Of a stretch of 64,000 nt of DNA, positions 46,201 to 57,079 are shown piece after piece. The notes beneath the pieces were generated by a model. It saw only the letters and a program-made list of their open reading frames with translations, did no database searches and was not told the DNA's origin. A program made the translations under genes and the position numbers. This DNA is from Costus lasius (lineage: Eukaryota; Streptophyta; Magnoliopsida; Zingiberales; Costaceae). Location: assembly GCA_027563935.2 (NCBI GenBank), contig CM050453.2, forward strand, positions 14,030,001 to 14,094,000, written 5' to 3'. Position 1 is the stretch's first letter. Each line of letters starts with the position of its first letter.

Positions 46201-49200
46201 GTGTAGTGATATAACAGACCACATGCAACTGTCTCACCTTTTCTTTAGTTTTGATGTTAGTTGCTGCCTGATAGTCATATTGCTACAACTAACATGTGTT
46301 GTCCATATCATATATTTACTTGTTATTTAGTCAAACTTCTAAGGTATTTTGCTATTTACATACTATAATTTATTAGGATATCGTATGTTGCTTGCAAGGA
46401 GCGACATGCTTTATCATTTTTCAGGAAGTAAATTCTGGCATTAAATTTTGTTAGTTATCATTGTAAACCACATAGTTTGATGTTTATCAACTATCTCTTA
46501 ATGATCCTGAGCCACCACCCTTTGCTATTGTGCTAGTAGTGGGAGCCAACAGATATCTTTCCATTTCTTCCTCTTTAATCCGGATGTTTTCACTTGAAAC
46601 TTTGACTGGTTTACCATTGTCTTTGTCAATGCCACTAAAACTGATGCTCATTGCATCTTCAGCCCCACATTGCCTCTCCATTTTATATCTCTCACGGAGT
46701 GCAATCGTTCAAATATTTTCTAGGGCTGAAGAATAAGCAATATCAATTAGGGTGCTAAAAACTTTGCTCTTAGCCGAGGATCGATAGTTACTAAGCAGTA
46801 TGCTTTGTCTTATTGCAAATTTTTGACAATGAACTCCATTTTTAGCCTTCACATTCTAGTATTATTACTTGTCACCTTAACAATACTCTCAACTCTTCTT
46901 AGAAACCATGCTTGCCAATTACCTTGGATGAGAATGATATTATTCTTTTGCAAACAAAAATATTGGGAACTAGCCAATCTGATTCCTGTTCCTTTCATAT
47001 TTTTTGTTCATAAACATACTATATTGTATTAATTTCAACCAGGATTTTAGAAACTAGTCTTGTTGCCTGATATTGGTCTAAGACATTAGAGGTATCAGTA
47101 TACCATGTATTAGTATGAACGTTACCAGTACATTATCGTGTTTGTATGTATCGGTATGGACTGTGATTTAAAATCATGATTTTGACACTGAATTTCTAAA
47201 TTCTTGCTAAATTATTTTTGATCTTTGGACATGGTCGCCAACATTAAGATAGTTGATTGAACCAAATAGTACTTACACGTGAATTTCTTGCATCCTGTGC
47301 ATTTTATGATTTTATTCATATTTGCTGTATATAATTTGTTAATTGTTTTCAGATTTCTATACGTCTTGGCTTCACTAGTAAGAAGCTACACAAGCGGCTC
47401 TCTTCAATGCGAGAGAGGTTTGGGATGTGTTGGCAGGCCGAGATTCATGAAAGAACGCCAGTTTATCGAATTTGGACATTTGAAAATTACCCTTATCATC
47501 CACCTGGTACTTCACTAGCCAAAAATGAAGCAAAGAGAGATAAAAATGTTTTCTTGTTTCATTCAAAGAACTCAACATCGATAATTCCATGCTCCACCAA
47601 TGACGATTTGTCCTTGGTGGAAAAAAATTGTGTTTCAATGCAATTAGTGCATTATAACATTTCTCCTGGACCTGATGGCGCTGCAGAAGGGATCAAATGC
47701 TCTACAGACCAGCAAAGGAATACTACTGAACTTCCCATCCTGTCTTGTGTTGTGAAATCTGAAAATACAGTGGCAACAGCGGTTAACAATGCCCATCAAA
47801 TTGAGAAATACCATAATGATTCATCTACTTCCCCCGATGTTCAAGCTGTCCAAAGGAATCACCTTTTATTAACTTTGGTTAATTCCAGGAGAGAAGAAAG
47901 GATAATTAAAAAGCTGCAGGTTGTAAAATATTCTTCATCGCATCTTATATGCTTCTACTTTATTACTTTTTGTTGCCTTTCAGAGCTTTATCTTTTAGCA
48001 TATTGAATTACCTGTTATTCAAGATTCATCCGATGTAATGGTTTTTCCTCTTTCTGTCGTGTTTTCTCAAAAATCTTCTTTCTCCATAGTGTACTCCGCT
48101 GCCCATTTGTTATCGGTAACATTGTTATCTGATTTTGTAGTTGTCATTTTAGATATCCTCTTCTATGGTATGAAACTCTGGTTGTTGTTGTTGTGCTATA
48201 TTAATTATCAGGATATAACTGAGAGATGTTGTAATTGATGATTACATGCATGGGAAAATTATATAGTTTACTGATAAAGCAAAATAAAAGCCTTGACATT
48301 GTTGGATATTGAGCTTTATCATTCGAAATACATGAAAAACAAATAGTAAATAGGTATCACGACTATAAGGGGTTGAGTACAAAAAATGTGCGTTTGCAGA
48401 TCATGTTTGTGCATTGGCTGCTCTATTTGCTGATATACTTCCTGCACTGATTAAAATGATCTTGTATTATGTTATCATGCTTGCTTAGTTTGTTGGAGCA
48501 TATGTTCCTTACAGAATTTTTGCACAAAGGTGAAGCTCTTGGGATTGAAATTCAAAAGAAATTTTTGTTTGTTTATGTGGCACACATTGTTGAAGGAAAT
48601 GCAAGCAATTTAGTAGAATCGCTGTAGACTCTATTAGTTTGAAGTTAAATATAAATTTTCAGCAAAATTTGACATGGTAAGCCAATTTATCTTAGGTTTG
48701 CGTTGAAGATTTCTGTGTAGCTTGAGGAAAATGTGAGATTTACTTAACTAGTATGAATGTGACACAGGAATTTACTTAGGGTTTTAGGTTAGTGTAGCAA
48801 ATTCAAGTCAGTGCATGCTTCTAATTATTGCCCGATTTCTTGGTAGTGCAAATCTATGGTACAGCATAAGAATTTGACTCTGTTATCCATGGTATTGTTT
48901 CATGGACAGCAGTTCAACATTCTTGCAGATGACCCGTTCATCAATATCTATATTTCGTGCTATTGTATAGCATATTAGCTGCAAATGGAAGTCAAGTTCA
49001 GGGATTTCATGTTTGGAACATTGTGTGAATTATATGATCTATTAAGATTCCCATAATTTTTCCTCTAACTCGCTTACTCTATATTTCTGCAGAGAGAGAA
49101 ATTTGTTTTGATGGCTGAGTTATACAGGTGGCTGGAGGAACTTGACAAGGGTAAGAAAACAAAGATGTGTAGGAAAACTTTGACTAAAACCTTGAATAGA

Positions 49201-52200
49201 CTGCAAGAGAAGGGTTTCTGTAAATGCATCCAGGTCAGCATCCCTGTTGTAACAAACTTCTATCGGCACCGTGCATCAGAAGTGATTTTGCATCCTTCAG
49301 TTGAGAACTTGTCACCAGAACTTTTAGAGAAAATCTACAGAAAACAGAGAGATTTTGATATTCGGATCCGTGTACAAGCGGCAGCTAAATGTAGAAATGG
49401 CCAATCTGTGCAAAATTTGTCGAGTTTGAGCATGGCCTCACTGAATGTGGATGATAAACCTGTTTGCCTTGAAGCTATGCGTGCTAATGGATTTGTGTCT
49501 GCTAGGATGGTCCGAGCAAAGCTTTTGCATAAGTTTCTTTGGAGTTATGTCAACAATTCACCTAATTGGCATGATTCTGTTAATGCTAACCACTGTAGGG
49601 ATGATCTTAAGAGCCTTCAGAACACATGCCACTTATTTTCACTTGATGAAGCTGTAAAGATGATGCCACTTGAACTTTTTTTGCAAGTTGTAGGTTCTCC
49701 AAAGGAGATTGATAGCATGGTTGAGCGATGTAGACTTGGCTTAAGGCTCTCAGACATACCTTCTTCTGAATATAAGAGTTTGTTTGACATTGGTGCGACA
49801 TCTCGACTATCAAATATAATCAATGTACTGGTTCGAATGAAGGTAATTAATTTGTTCATAGCAATACATGAGATAATTTAATTAAATCTTTTTGTTTGTT
49901 ATGAGTTACATATATGTTTTATATAAGATTCTAAGAATTAACTTGTTGAATTGTTTTCAGAGCCTACTACCTTTATGCAAGTTTGTGTTGTTAAAGGAAG
50001 TTGGGTTGAAAAAGTAGATGATTGTATTGTATTATTAAATGTTTTCTTTATGCCTTTTATATGGACGCTAACTTACGGCATTGAAGAAATCAAAAAATCA
50101 TAATAATGATTATGGTAGAACAAGGGGATATACTAATATCATTATTGGCCATATTTGACATGGCTAGTACACCTTTCATATTGGTGTCGTGATAGTAATT
50201 TGCCTTTTATATGTCATATCACATTCAGATTTCAGCCTTCTGTTTACCTTTAATTTCTTTTTAATCTTCTAACTCAAGTTTGTAAAACGTTTCAGCCTTG
50301 AGTTTAAGATATAAGAAGTGTATCCTGCATGTAGAGTTGCCTGTAATAGAGTGAAAGACTACTCATGATAGTTAAGTGTTTATGGTCTATGCACACGTAA
50401 GAGATATAAGTCAGCATCAATCTACATATAGTTGGAAGAGTGTTGATTTTTCATATATATGAAAACAAGGAGTAACGCATGCAAACATGAAGAATTGTTG
50501 CTTGGTGTACTGCTGAGAGAACCTAGGACATGAAGCTTTGGCAAGAGGTGAAGTTTTTGGATTTGAAGAGGATAACTATGGTTGGTGGCAGGTTTAAAAC
50601 ACCGGTCCAAGGGCCATTCTCAGACTGATATGTACCATACTGGTGGTATTGATGCACGGTACCGGTTGGTGCATATTATATATATATATTTATTTATATT
50701 TTTTGTATAATTATTTATACCGATGCTGACTATGTACCAATACCAATTTATGGTTGGACTTGTATGTAGCAGTATTATTATATGGTTGGTGGTCCCATCA
50801 TATTTCCTATACGTAGATAGCAGATGAAGATAAAGAGGGCAGAGATGAGTGAAAATGATGGTGAAGAAACAGGACACAGGGAGATATGAGGTACTTATAG
50901 AGCTACACTAATTAGAGAGGCCTTGATCGCCAATGACATTATAAGGTTTTAAATATTGGTCAATTGTTGGATCGATATGTACTGTTATATACTATATATA
51001 TTATATATTATTGGTACAGACTGGTACCATTAGTACATGTGTTAGTACAAATCAGTACTAGTTGGTACATACTATTATAACAGTAGATTGATACACCAAT
51101 TCAGATTGATATTTAAAACCTTGGAAAAAGGTTGAATGTTATATCATATTAGAAAATGATTATATGCTGCCCTTCATATAGAGACTGATTTACATCAATG
51201 ATGGAAATATCGGTGTTGCCATGATGGTGTTGCAATAGTATTGGTGCCATAATGGTGTTTGTCATAGTTGTCATATAGATGTCTTGCCATATTCAACCTT
51301 CTATTTGCTCTAACATCTATATCTTCTAACTTTGAGAAATATTGTTATCCTAATACACCATATGCAAGTTGGATGGGAAGTAGTGTTTCGTGGTAGACGA
51401 GTGCGTAGTGTGTAAGAACCTGCTCTCAGGAGGGGAATTGGGAATAATAACATGCAACGGTTGGTAATATCCCATAGGCTAAGGAGAAAATGGAGGAATT
51501 TGCTCAATGTGGGGCTTGCGACTGACTAGCTAGTTGGTGAGGCAATAACTTTCTAAGGCGATGATGAATAGTTGGTTTGAGAGGATGATCAGCCATGCTG
51601 GGATGACCGAGGGTGCTCAGGGGAATTTTTCGTTTGTACTTGAAAATTAGAAGTTTTAAATGTATTACTTTCAAAAGGAAAATGTTTTTTTTTTCATCTT
51701 GGTTTGCACTTGGTACAAAAAATTAATATATAATATATATTGGAATAATACCAATCTGTACTGTATGTCAAGTTACATATCTGATTGTGAATTAATACAG
51801 TAGTACAAATTGGTATTTAAAATTTGGTATTGGTTTAATGTGAGCCTAGTATGGACTAAATGGACTAACACTATCAGGTGCTGTGTATAAAAATCTTGTA
51901 GCAGACAAGTGACACTTAAATCCCTATTTGGGGTTAATGTTGGACTTTTAGGTTGGGATTGAGTCTCATTTAACTTTTAGTTTTAATAATTGCCAATTTG
52001 TGATTGATATAATTAGGTACTAGGCTACTAGCATAACATGATGTTGTGTTATGATCACTTTGCTCAATACTTGTTGATTAATATTAACAAAAACATTGGC
52101 CTAGTTATAAAGTTTTACTTTGGTTTAGGTTGTGTTGTAATATTGTAATATTCCAGCGTAGTCTCATTTTGGAAGTGGAAAAAAACATAGTATATATATG

Positions 52201-55200
52201 ACTTAGTGGGTTATTGCCATCAACTTGGCCTCTAGTATTTTAAATTGGGCCACATTGTCATTCCGACTCACTAAGTAAATGAGTCAGTTTGCTGGGTTAT
52301 TCTCTAAGCAAAAACTTAGTTCTAAACATAGTTATTGGCAAATAGAAAAGGGCTACGAGGATAGTGGAGTCGCCATTGGGCTAACCCCACATATTGCCGA
52401 CTAAGGGATAGTTCTAAGGAACTAAGATATGTGTTAGAGCTTGGGCTTGATGATAACGTTAAGATAGTATAGTATATTTTAACAATATAGTATATAGGAC
52501 TTAGTGGACTTACTACTATCAACTTGGGCTTAAACATTTTAAATTGGGTCACATTGTCGTTCTGGCTCACTATGGCAGTGTTTTGTTGGAGGTGAAGAAA
52601 AAATAGGAGGGAGAAAAAGGAAGGAAGAAAAATAAGATGGAAGACAGAAATAAGTGATTATCACGTGAAACAGGGATTGTGAATGAGGCAGGGGCAAGCG
52701 GTTGTAGGGCGGCGGCAGTGAAGCAATTGGCGGGGAGGTGACATGGTGAACGGCAGTAGCAATGGGGGAGCTTGCGGCGCTTGCAGTGGCAGGTGGGCTC
52801 AAGGCTTGCGAGTGGCAGGGAAGCGGATGAGTGGCGAGCTCTCCCAGGCAGTAGGAAGTAGGCGAGAGGGAGATTGGGTGGCAGGAGAGCTTTGAAGGAA
52901 GCTTCGAACGGGGATGGTGAGGCGAGGAGGTTGACTAGATGAGCGATGTGATGGCGAGGAGGGCGACTGGAAGAGCGATGACTAGGTGAGGAGGGCGAGC
53001 TTGCGGCGGCGGCGTCAGGTGGGCAAGCTTGCAGAAGAGGGTGGGCAGAGGTGTGCCAGGGTAGCAAGGAAGAGGGGCGGTGGTGGCTGGGAGGAATAGG
53101 ATGGGAGGGGGTGGGGGGATAGGGAAGGGAGAGGGAGAACGGGAGTGGATAGTTTTCTTTCCCCATGTTTTCTCTTCTCCCAATAAAACAAAAAAATCTT
53201 TCTTTTCTTTCCTTTCTCTGCTCTTTTTCCCCCAAAAAAAATACACTCTTAAGTTAATTAGTCAATTTGCTCATTAAGCGGGTCATAACAGTCATCTTGG
53301 TTGCATGTTGTAAATTTTGGTCAATTCTATCTACAAGAAAATTCTTGATTAGGAACTGTGTGGAGGGTTCTCAAGGTAACTTAATTTATCATGATTTTGT
53401 TTTTTAGGATTTTGCTTTATCATGAATTTTATCAATAGGAAAGTCATTTATTAATGTTCAAATTTATCTAATCAAGATTGATCTAGGGGTAAATGACCCT
53501 ATTGAAGACCTTAATTTATTGAATTTGATGGATGAAATGTCTTTTTTAGATTGGTCAGCTATACTATGTGTTAAGGCTTTAAGCCTTTCTTTAATTAGTC
53601 GTCTCCCTGTAATTCCATTGATGCGGATCTGTGTATTCTAGGTCCCAGAGTATGAATGCTTTTTGTCTCTATTTAGCTTCGTTCTTCTCGGCACTTATTA
53701 TTTTATGAAATCAGCTTATCACTTATTTTGCTGATCCTCAGATCAATGGTTCTTGCAATTTCTTCTTTCCAATGATTAAAAAAACATTTTTACTTTTTAG
53801 ATTTTGGAAAAGGAAGTGTTTCTTAGTTAAGCTTAATCATGTTTCTTGAAGTCAAGCTTATATATACTTCATTCTTACTCACAGTTGCACGTAGTTCCAT
53901 ATTTTATCTGAATTCTATTATATTTAAAAACTTAGTCCATGAGAACTAGTCCTATCTTACACTGGTAAATACAGGATATATCAACAATACATGCATCTAT
54001 ACTAGACTCGGACCGGTATATACCACCTATACCGGGAATGGTTTTTTAAACCTTGAAATTCTGAAGGATACTGAACAGCTAGTTTCTGATGTAATAATCA
54101 ATTTTATATAATTATTCTCAGCTATAGGTGAATGCTAACATGCTTTCTTCACATATTACTAGTTGATTCAACTAGTGAGAGAGGGACTTGCTGAAGATGG
54201 CAATGATTTACATGCTGTTCTTACATATGCTATGGAACTGAGACCATATATTGAAGAACCAGTTGTACGGACAATAACGCCTTCATATATTAAACCTGAC
54301 CTTCGTCCTAGAATACGACATGATTTTCTCCTTTTAAAGCCAGAGGCTGTTGACGTATACTGGGAAACCTTAGAGTATTGCTTTGTAGCAGCTGATAAAG
54401 AAGCAGCATCACATGCATTTCCTGGTTCTTGTGCTCACGAGGTCAGCTATTTCATCTAATTTTTTCTATTTTTGTTTTTGCCTTTTTGGTGAAATTGTTG
54501 TTGATTATATTTTGGAAGAATATGATGAGTAATGAACAAAAGGATGGTTTCTAAATTGCTATTCAATTGTTTAAATCTATCAACTTGACGTAGTACAGAT
54601 ACTTCAATATATACATCATGACAGTATTTCAAGTGAATATTTTTTTTCACATGAAATTGGTATCTTTGTTAAATTTCATCTAATTAATTTGGTATCTTTG
54701 TTATATTTCAACTAATTAAATTGGTATATTTCAATCTAATTTGAAGTTCATGAACTTTGGTTTGGTGCCTATCCAAATAATCACTTACCACCCTCGAGTA
54801 ATGACAATTTCACATAGTATTACAACATCTGAAAAAAGTGAGCATTTCACTGCCTATTTATGAATTCCCATAAATGATTAACAATTTGATTTACTTATGT
54901 TAATCACATGTGGTATTGTTTTGTATTAGTGTATCATTCTTGGACCAGATTAGTACATATGGTATATAGATTATACCAACACATTTTACAGCCAAACTTA
55001 GATCATCTTGGACTACATTTTTTTATTTCCTTGCTCTTGATTCCACATATTTTGTAAATATACAAACAAATGTGAAAATTATATTGAATTTTGAGGTATT
55101 TAGAATTGAAATTATATTGAATTTGGATTTACATGCAAGGAATTTGGTGAAAATTTTGAATTGTGATATCTTACCTTAGCAAGAAGTGCATACTAGTCTT

Positions 55201-57079
55201 GCTTTTGAACCAACACCACCCCTCGTATACAATCCCATGTGTCTTGAGAACCTACTAAATTGAAAATTAGTAAGTTTTCAAATTTTATAAACCAAGGATC
55301 GAAAAACCAGTCCGATGTACGTTGGACAGGTATATACTGGTACCGGCAGTAAACCGAAAAAATCCAGTTTAAATTTAATTTTTTTAATATAATAATTAAA
55401 TATTATAATTAAAATTGATACCGTATCGGTATAAACTGAAATTGATTTTTAAATTATTTTTTTAATTAAAACCAGTACAAACCGATCGGTTTTCATAAAA
55501 ACCGGTCGGTACGTACCAGAGCTGAGATAAAAAATTATTTTTTTTACTATACAAATAATTTTCTATTGGTCCGCAACCACTCCCTCACCGGACCAGTACA
55601 AACCGGTCGGTACCTGACCAGTTTTTGTTTCTAAGTACTTGGACTTTATATCTTACATTGCTAGAAGCACATATTGGGCTTGATTTTGCATTGCTTTGAC
55701 TCCAATTTGATTCCACACCTATTTGGAACTTAAAAACAAAGATTGATTATTTTATGATGTTTATAAATTATATTTGAATGGAAGTACACATAATTGAATA
55801 ATAATATCTTATCTTGTAGTAGGAGCTATTATAATATCTTTTCTATTAAAGTCCCTTAGAACAAGCTATGACTATTAAAGTCCCTTATAATATCTTTTAA
55901 AATTTATCAAATGAGAGTTTTTATATGAGGCAATAGTCATGAAGGATAGTACAATACAATGAAAATCAAAGCCTACGGTGAGAGAAGATCAAACCTACCT
56001 AGTATTTTAAGTATGCTAGATTCTTATCATGGTCACAACCTATCTTCACGGCCTACAAATATTATGTATTCTGCATCTTTCGCATGCCTTTTCATATACA
56101 CCTCCCATGCCCATTTTCTTTCTCATTATAATCCCTGCCATTCTAGTCCAAATCATTGATCACAAGGATTTGTTGAACATTGGCAATCAATGTACCAATG
56201 CCAATGTCGTGGTGGGATTTTCAGTGCGACATCATTCACTTGAGCTATTTGTTCTCTTTGCAATACTTCGTGGATGAATTTTACTTATCTAGTTGACGTT
56301 TCTACTAAACTAATCTTGGTAAAGAAGATTCTAATAATGAGTCAAGATATCACAAATCAATTTATTTTGTTGTTCTGTAAGTGAAGTATAATTTTGGTTC
56401 TATTTTATCCTAAATGACTGTGTAACTAATAAATTTAATAACTTTGTGTTGATTGGTTTGTTCTTATCATTTCTAGTGTTGGTATGGTCTGACAGGAGGT
56501 TAACATAGTTGTTTAGATTATTATTTTAAACCCTACTGCTAATCATCAGCTAATTATCTTTAGCATGGTTTAGTGACATAATCTAACCATCTCTGGTTAG
56601 TTTAGTATAATTAGCTTTAGCATGGTTTAGTGACATAATCTAACCATCTCTGGTTAGTTTAGTATAAACTCAACCTTGCAGTAAGCCACATTAGGAGAAA
56701 GGAAAATTATCTTAATTTAGAACCATATTTATATACTTACCAACTAATCCTTCTAGGTTGTGCATCTACAAGCAAGTCCATATACTTCATAAATAGCTCC
56801 TTATCATTAGTTAAAGTACTAAACAAGAATATCTTAAGTCATGATATCTTTTCTTATCTGACTTACTATGCCAATGTATAAATTCCTTTAACCGTTTTAG
56901 TTAACTCTTACATGGCATGTTAGGTTTTTCGAAGTCGTTCATGGACTTCGCTACGAGTGATGACTGCTGAGCAAAGAATGGAGCTTCTGAAGCTTTTGGA
57001 CACAATTGATGCAAAGAAGAAAGTGTCATTTAAAGATTGTATTAAGATTGCGAGGGAGTTAAAGCTTACAGTAGAACAG
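33907..57079 (+). CDS. TFIIIC large subunit, B-block binding (5' half, 9 exons)
   Basis: Joined exons are 33907-34280, 37270-37678, 37768-37839, 37943-38005, 42640-42852, 47353-47919, 49093-49842, 54163-54441 and 56924-57079. They total 2883 bases, 961 codons, with no stop. All donors begin GT, all acceptors end AG, and reading phase is kept at each junction. The B-block winged-helix domain spans about residues 112-175 (RAVLERLAAARTKGVTQSEL, FGIKANSFFYIVRNLECQQL). Further winged-helix-like segments follow (GLTIPEISIRLGFTSKKLHK, about 370-420; FVLMAELYRWLEELDKGKKT, about 570-625). LTYAMELRPYIEEP near residue 847 is a conserved plant TFIIIC phrase. The protein recognises the B box of tRNA genes in the nucleus and recruits TFIIIB and RNA polymerase III. 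Family members are roughly twice this length, so later exons lie beyond 64000. Confidence 0.93.
34281..37269 (+). other. TFIIIC intron 1 (2989 bp)
   Basis: AT-rich. It contains a diverged tandem duplication of about 375 bp (about 35518-35860 and 35895-36255) with words such as GGGAAAATTTCAATTTGGTC, CTCAATTTAGTCATTGAAGT and GACTAAATGGAAATAT in both copies. No nested gene is seen. Acceptor CATCTGCAG/GACC. Confidence 0.85.
35518..36255. repeat. Diverged tandem duplication in intron 1, unit about 375 bp
   Basis: Two copies run in the same order. Each begins near AA(T/C)T(A/T)A(A/T)TGTGTTGAT and ends near TTTTATAAC(C/T)AAAT(T/A)GTGAAAAA. The GGTCCCTTAATTT/GACTAAATGGAAATAT pairing suggests a decayed inverted-repeat element that was later duplicated. 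Confidence 0.8.
37270..37678 (+). CDS. TFIIIC subunit exon 2 (residues 125-261)
   Basis: It completes the B-block domain (TKGVTQSELAKEFGIKA, LIVRQSTIVRAKE). A linker follows, then VKDYLPAIKAICDKLEESCG. Donor GGGAAG/GTCAAT. Confidence 0.95.
37768..37839 (+). CDS. TFIIIC subunit exon 3 (residues 262-285)
   Basis: Encodes VLVVSDIKSSLGYRKSTGHR then AWRS. Acceptor TTTGAAG/GTTCTT, donor AGAAGT/GTAAGC. The flanking introns are 89 bp (37679-37767) and 103 bp (37840-37942). Confidence 0.92.
37943..38005 (+). CDS. TFIIIC subunit exon 4 (residues 286-306)
   Basis: Encodes VLNRLKDAHLVEEFQAEVN then KK. This matches the conserved phrase after the B-block linker in plant homologs. Acceptor TTTACAG/GTATTG, donor AAAAAA/GTGAGT. 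Confidence 0.92.
38006..42639 (+). other. TFIIIC intron 4 (4634 bp)
   Basis: Contains a GC-rich MITE-like insertion at about 40225-41245 and otherwise AT-rich sequence with no recognised gene. Acceptor TTTTTTTCAG/GTTGTC. Confidence 0.85.
40225..41245. mobile_element. MITE-like insertion with GC-rich tandem-repeat interior
   Basis: Near the left end TTGTGTTTAC follows TTA. Near the right end GTAAACACAGTG precedes TTA. Together these suggest a PIF/Harbinger-type element with a 3-bp TTA target. The left end is itself duplicated (56 bp x 2, 40225-40280 and 40281-40336). Inside, GGAAACTCACT(A/G)G(C/T)GGACGAG-type units recur at 40561, 40710 and 40843, each with GAGGAGGTCGTCGAGG. The long open frames on both strands come from this repeat and show no known domain. 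Confidence 0.5.
42640..42852 (+). CDS. TFIIIC subunit exon 5 (residues 307-377)
   Basis: Encodes VVSCLRLLKKFDSSDFLHKK, then an acidic stretch and ERGLTIPE, which leads into the winged helix completed by exon 6. Donor CCTGAG/GTACAT. Confidence 0.92.
43130..44990. repeat. Diverged local duplications in intron 5
   Basis: The segment at about 43130-43470 resembles 43560-43860 (GGAGATATAATAT, AAAACCTGGTTCC or AAACTTGGTTCC, TCAATTT(A/G)TAGTG(C/T)TTCAA, ACTGTTTATACC-like words). 43940-44120 resembles 44690-44860 (GACTAT(A/T)CCA, GAGCCATT, TTTAAACCTTGGTTTAGCCT). These are old direct repeats with many indels. Confidence 0.65.
44285..44685. mobile_element. Possible MITE with CT-rich interior
   Basis: The left end AAGGTTTTAAG and right end TTTTTAAAACATTG are imperfect inverted repeats of the type seen in the 50943-51122 element. 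The interior 44390-44560 is dominated by CTCCTCTTCTCC-like runs. Confidence 0.35.
46487..46790 (-). pseudogene. Possible captured gene fragment in intron 5
   Basis: The minus strand reads as an unusually protein-like frame: an upstream part with KSKVFSTLIDIAYSSALENI, one TGA, then LRERYKMERQCGAEDAMSIS, GIDKDNGKPVKVSSENIR and a Ser/Gly-rich end before a stop. The family is not recognised. It runs against the direction of the host gene. It could be a retrogene or transposon-captured piece, or chance. Confidence 0.3.
47353..47919 (+). CDS. TFIIIC subunit exon 6 (residues 378-566)
   Basis: Begins ISIRLGFTSKKLHKRLSSMR and contains GMCWQAEIHERTPVYRIWTF, completing a winged-helix-like unit. A low-complexity polar linker follows, ending NSRREERIIKKLQ. 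Donor CTGCAG/GTTGTA. Confidence 0.94.
47920..49092 (+). other. TFIIIC intron 6 (1173 bp)
   Basis: AT-rich with no recognised element. Acceptor TATTTCTGCAG/AGAGAG. Confidence 0.85.
49093..49842 (+). CDS. TFIIIC subunit exon 7 (residues 567-816)
   Basis: This is the longest exon. It encodes REKFVLMAELYRWLEELDKG, KTKMCRKTLTKTLNRLQEKG (a winged-helix-like unit), then SIPVVTNFYRHRASEVILHP. Later come GFVSARMVRAKLLHKFLWSY and MMPLELFLQVVGSPKEIDSM. It ends TSRLSNIINVLVRMK. Donor ATGAAG/GTAATT. Confidence 0.95.
50943..51122. mobile_element. Short MITE with AAGGTTTTAAATAT ends
   Basis: AAGGTTTTAAATAT (50943-50956) and ATATTTAAAACCTT (51109-51122) are perfect 14-bp inverted repeats. The 180-bp element is rich in GGTAC and AGTAC words. 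No clear target duplication was seen. Confidence 0.7.
52134..53290 (+). mobile_element. LTR-family fragment related to 28168-30356, interrupted
   Basis: TATATGACTTAGTGGGTT..CAACTTGGCCTC..TTTTAAATTGGGCCACATTGTC is present near 52195-52260 and again near 52495-52555. The end AGTTAATTAGTCAATTTGCTC with GGGTCATAACA lies at 53252-53290, after the insertion at 52573-53248. The same order of words occurs in the remnant at 29405-29543. Confidence 0.55.
52573..53248. mobile_element. Harbinger/Tourist-like element with GC-rich interior
   Basis: It interrupts an LTR copy that reads GGCTCACAAAGTTAATGA without it at about 29510. The flanks CTA (52570-52572) and TTA (53249-53251) form a 3-bp TWA-type duplication. 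The left end TGGCAGTGTTTTGTTGG and the reversed right end GAGTGTATTTTTTTTGG are imperfect inverted repeats. The interior is GC-rich, shares ATCACGTGA with the element in intron 4, and shows no transposase. Confidence 0.6.
54163..54441 (+). CDS. TFIIIC subunit exon 8 (residues 817-909)
   Basis: Encodes LIQLVREGLAEDGNDLHAVL, TYAMELRPYIEEPVVRTITP, then YWETLEYCFVAADKEAASHA and FPGSCAHE. This is a highly conserved plant TFIIIC segment. Donor CACGAG/GTCAGC. Confidence 0.95.
55292..55642. mobile_element. GGTACC-rich MITE-like element
   Basis: The ends CCAAG..AAAACCAGTC and the reversed CCAAG..AAACTGGTC are imperfect inverted repeats. The interior repeats ACCGGTCGGTAC and GATACCGTATCGG. Related GGTACC/CGGTACC words recur at 50590-50770, 53960-54055 and 58900-59110. 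Confidence 0.5.
56551..56664. repeat. Tandem duplication, 57 bp x 2
   Basis: TAATTA(T/G)CTTTAGCATGG starts at 56551 and 56608. The copies are nearly identical. Confidence 0.9.
56924..57079 (+). CDS. TFIIIC subunit exon 9 (residues 910-961), last exon seen
   Basis: Encodes VFRSRSWTSLRVMTAEQRME, LLKLLDTIDAKKKVSFKDCI and a helix ending ELKLTVEQ. Donor GAACAG/GTAGTC is canonical, so splicing to a downstream exon is expected. No exon continuing this domain was found between 57080 and 59557. Confidence 0.94.

Larger units (their letters stand above)
42853..47352 (+). other. TFIIIC intron 5 (4500 bp)
   Basis: Contains a diverged local duplication (43130-44990), a CT-rich insertion in a MITE (about 44285-44685), and a candidate antisense gene fragment (46487-46790). 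A MITE-like segment with GGTATCAGTATACC/GTATCGGTATGG words lies near 47045-47180. Acceptor TTGTTTTCAG/ATTTCT. Confidence 0.8.
49843..54162 (+). other. TFIIIC intron 7 (4320 bp)
   Basis: Holds a MITE (50943-51122), further GGTACC-rich remnants (about 50590-50770 and 53960-54055), an LTR-family fragment (about 52134-52570 and 53249-53290) and a Harbinger-like element inserted in it (52573-53248). Acceptor TATTACTAG/TTGATT. Confidence 0.85.
54442..56923 (+). other. TFIIIC intron 8 (2482 bp)
   Basis: Contains a GGTACC-rich MITE-like element (55292-55642) and a 57-bp tandem duplication (56551-56664). Acceptor GCATGTTAG/GTTTTT. Confidence 0.85.

Noticed and set aside
52570..53235. 221-codon Pro/Ser-rich open frame on the minus strand
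   Set aside because: Low-complexity translation of the GC- and CT-rich interior of the Harbinger-like element.
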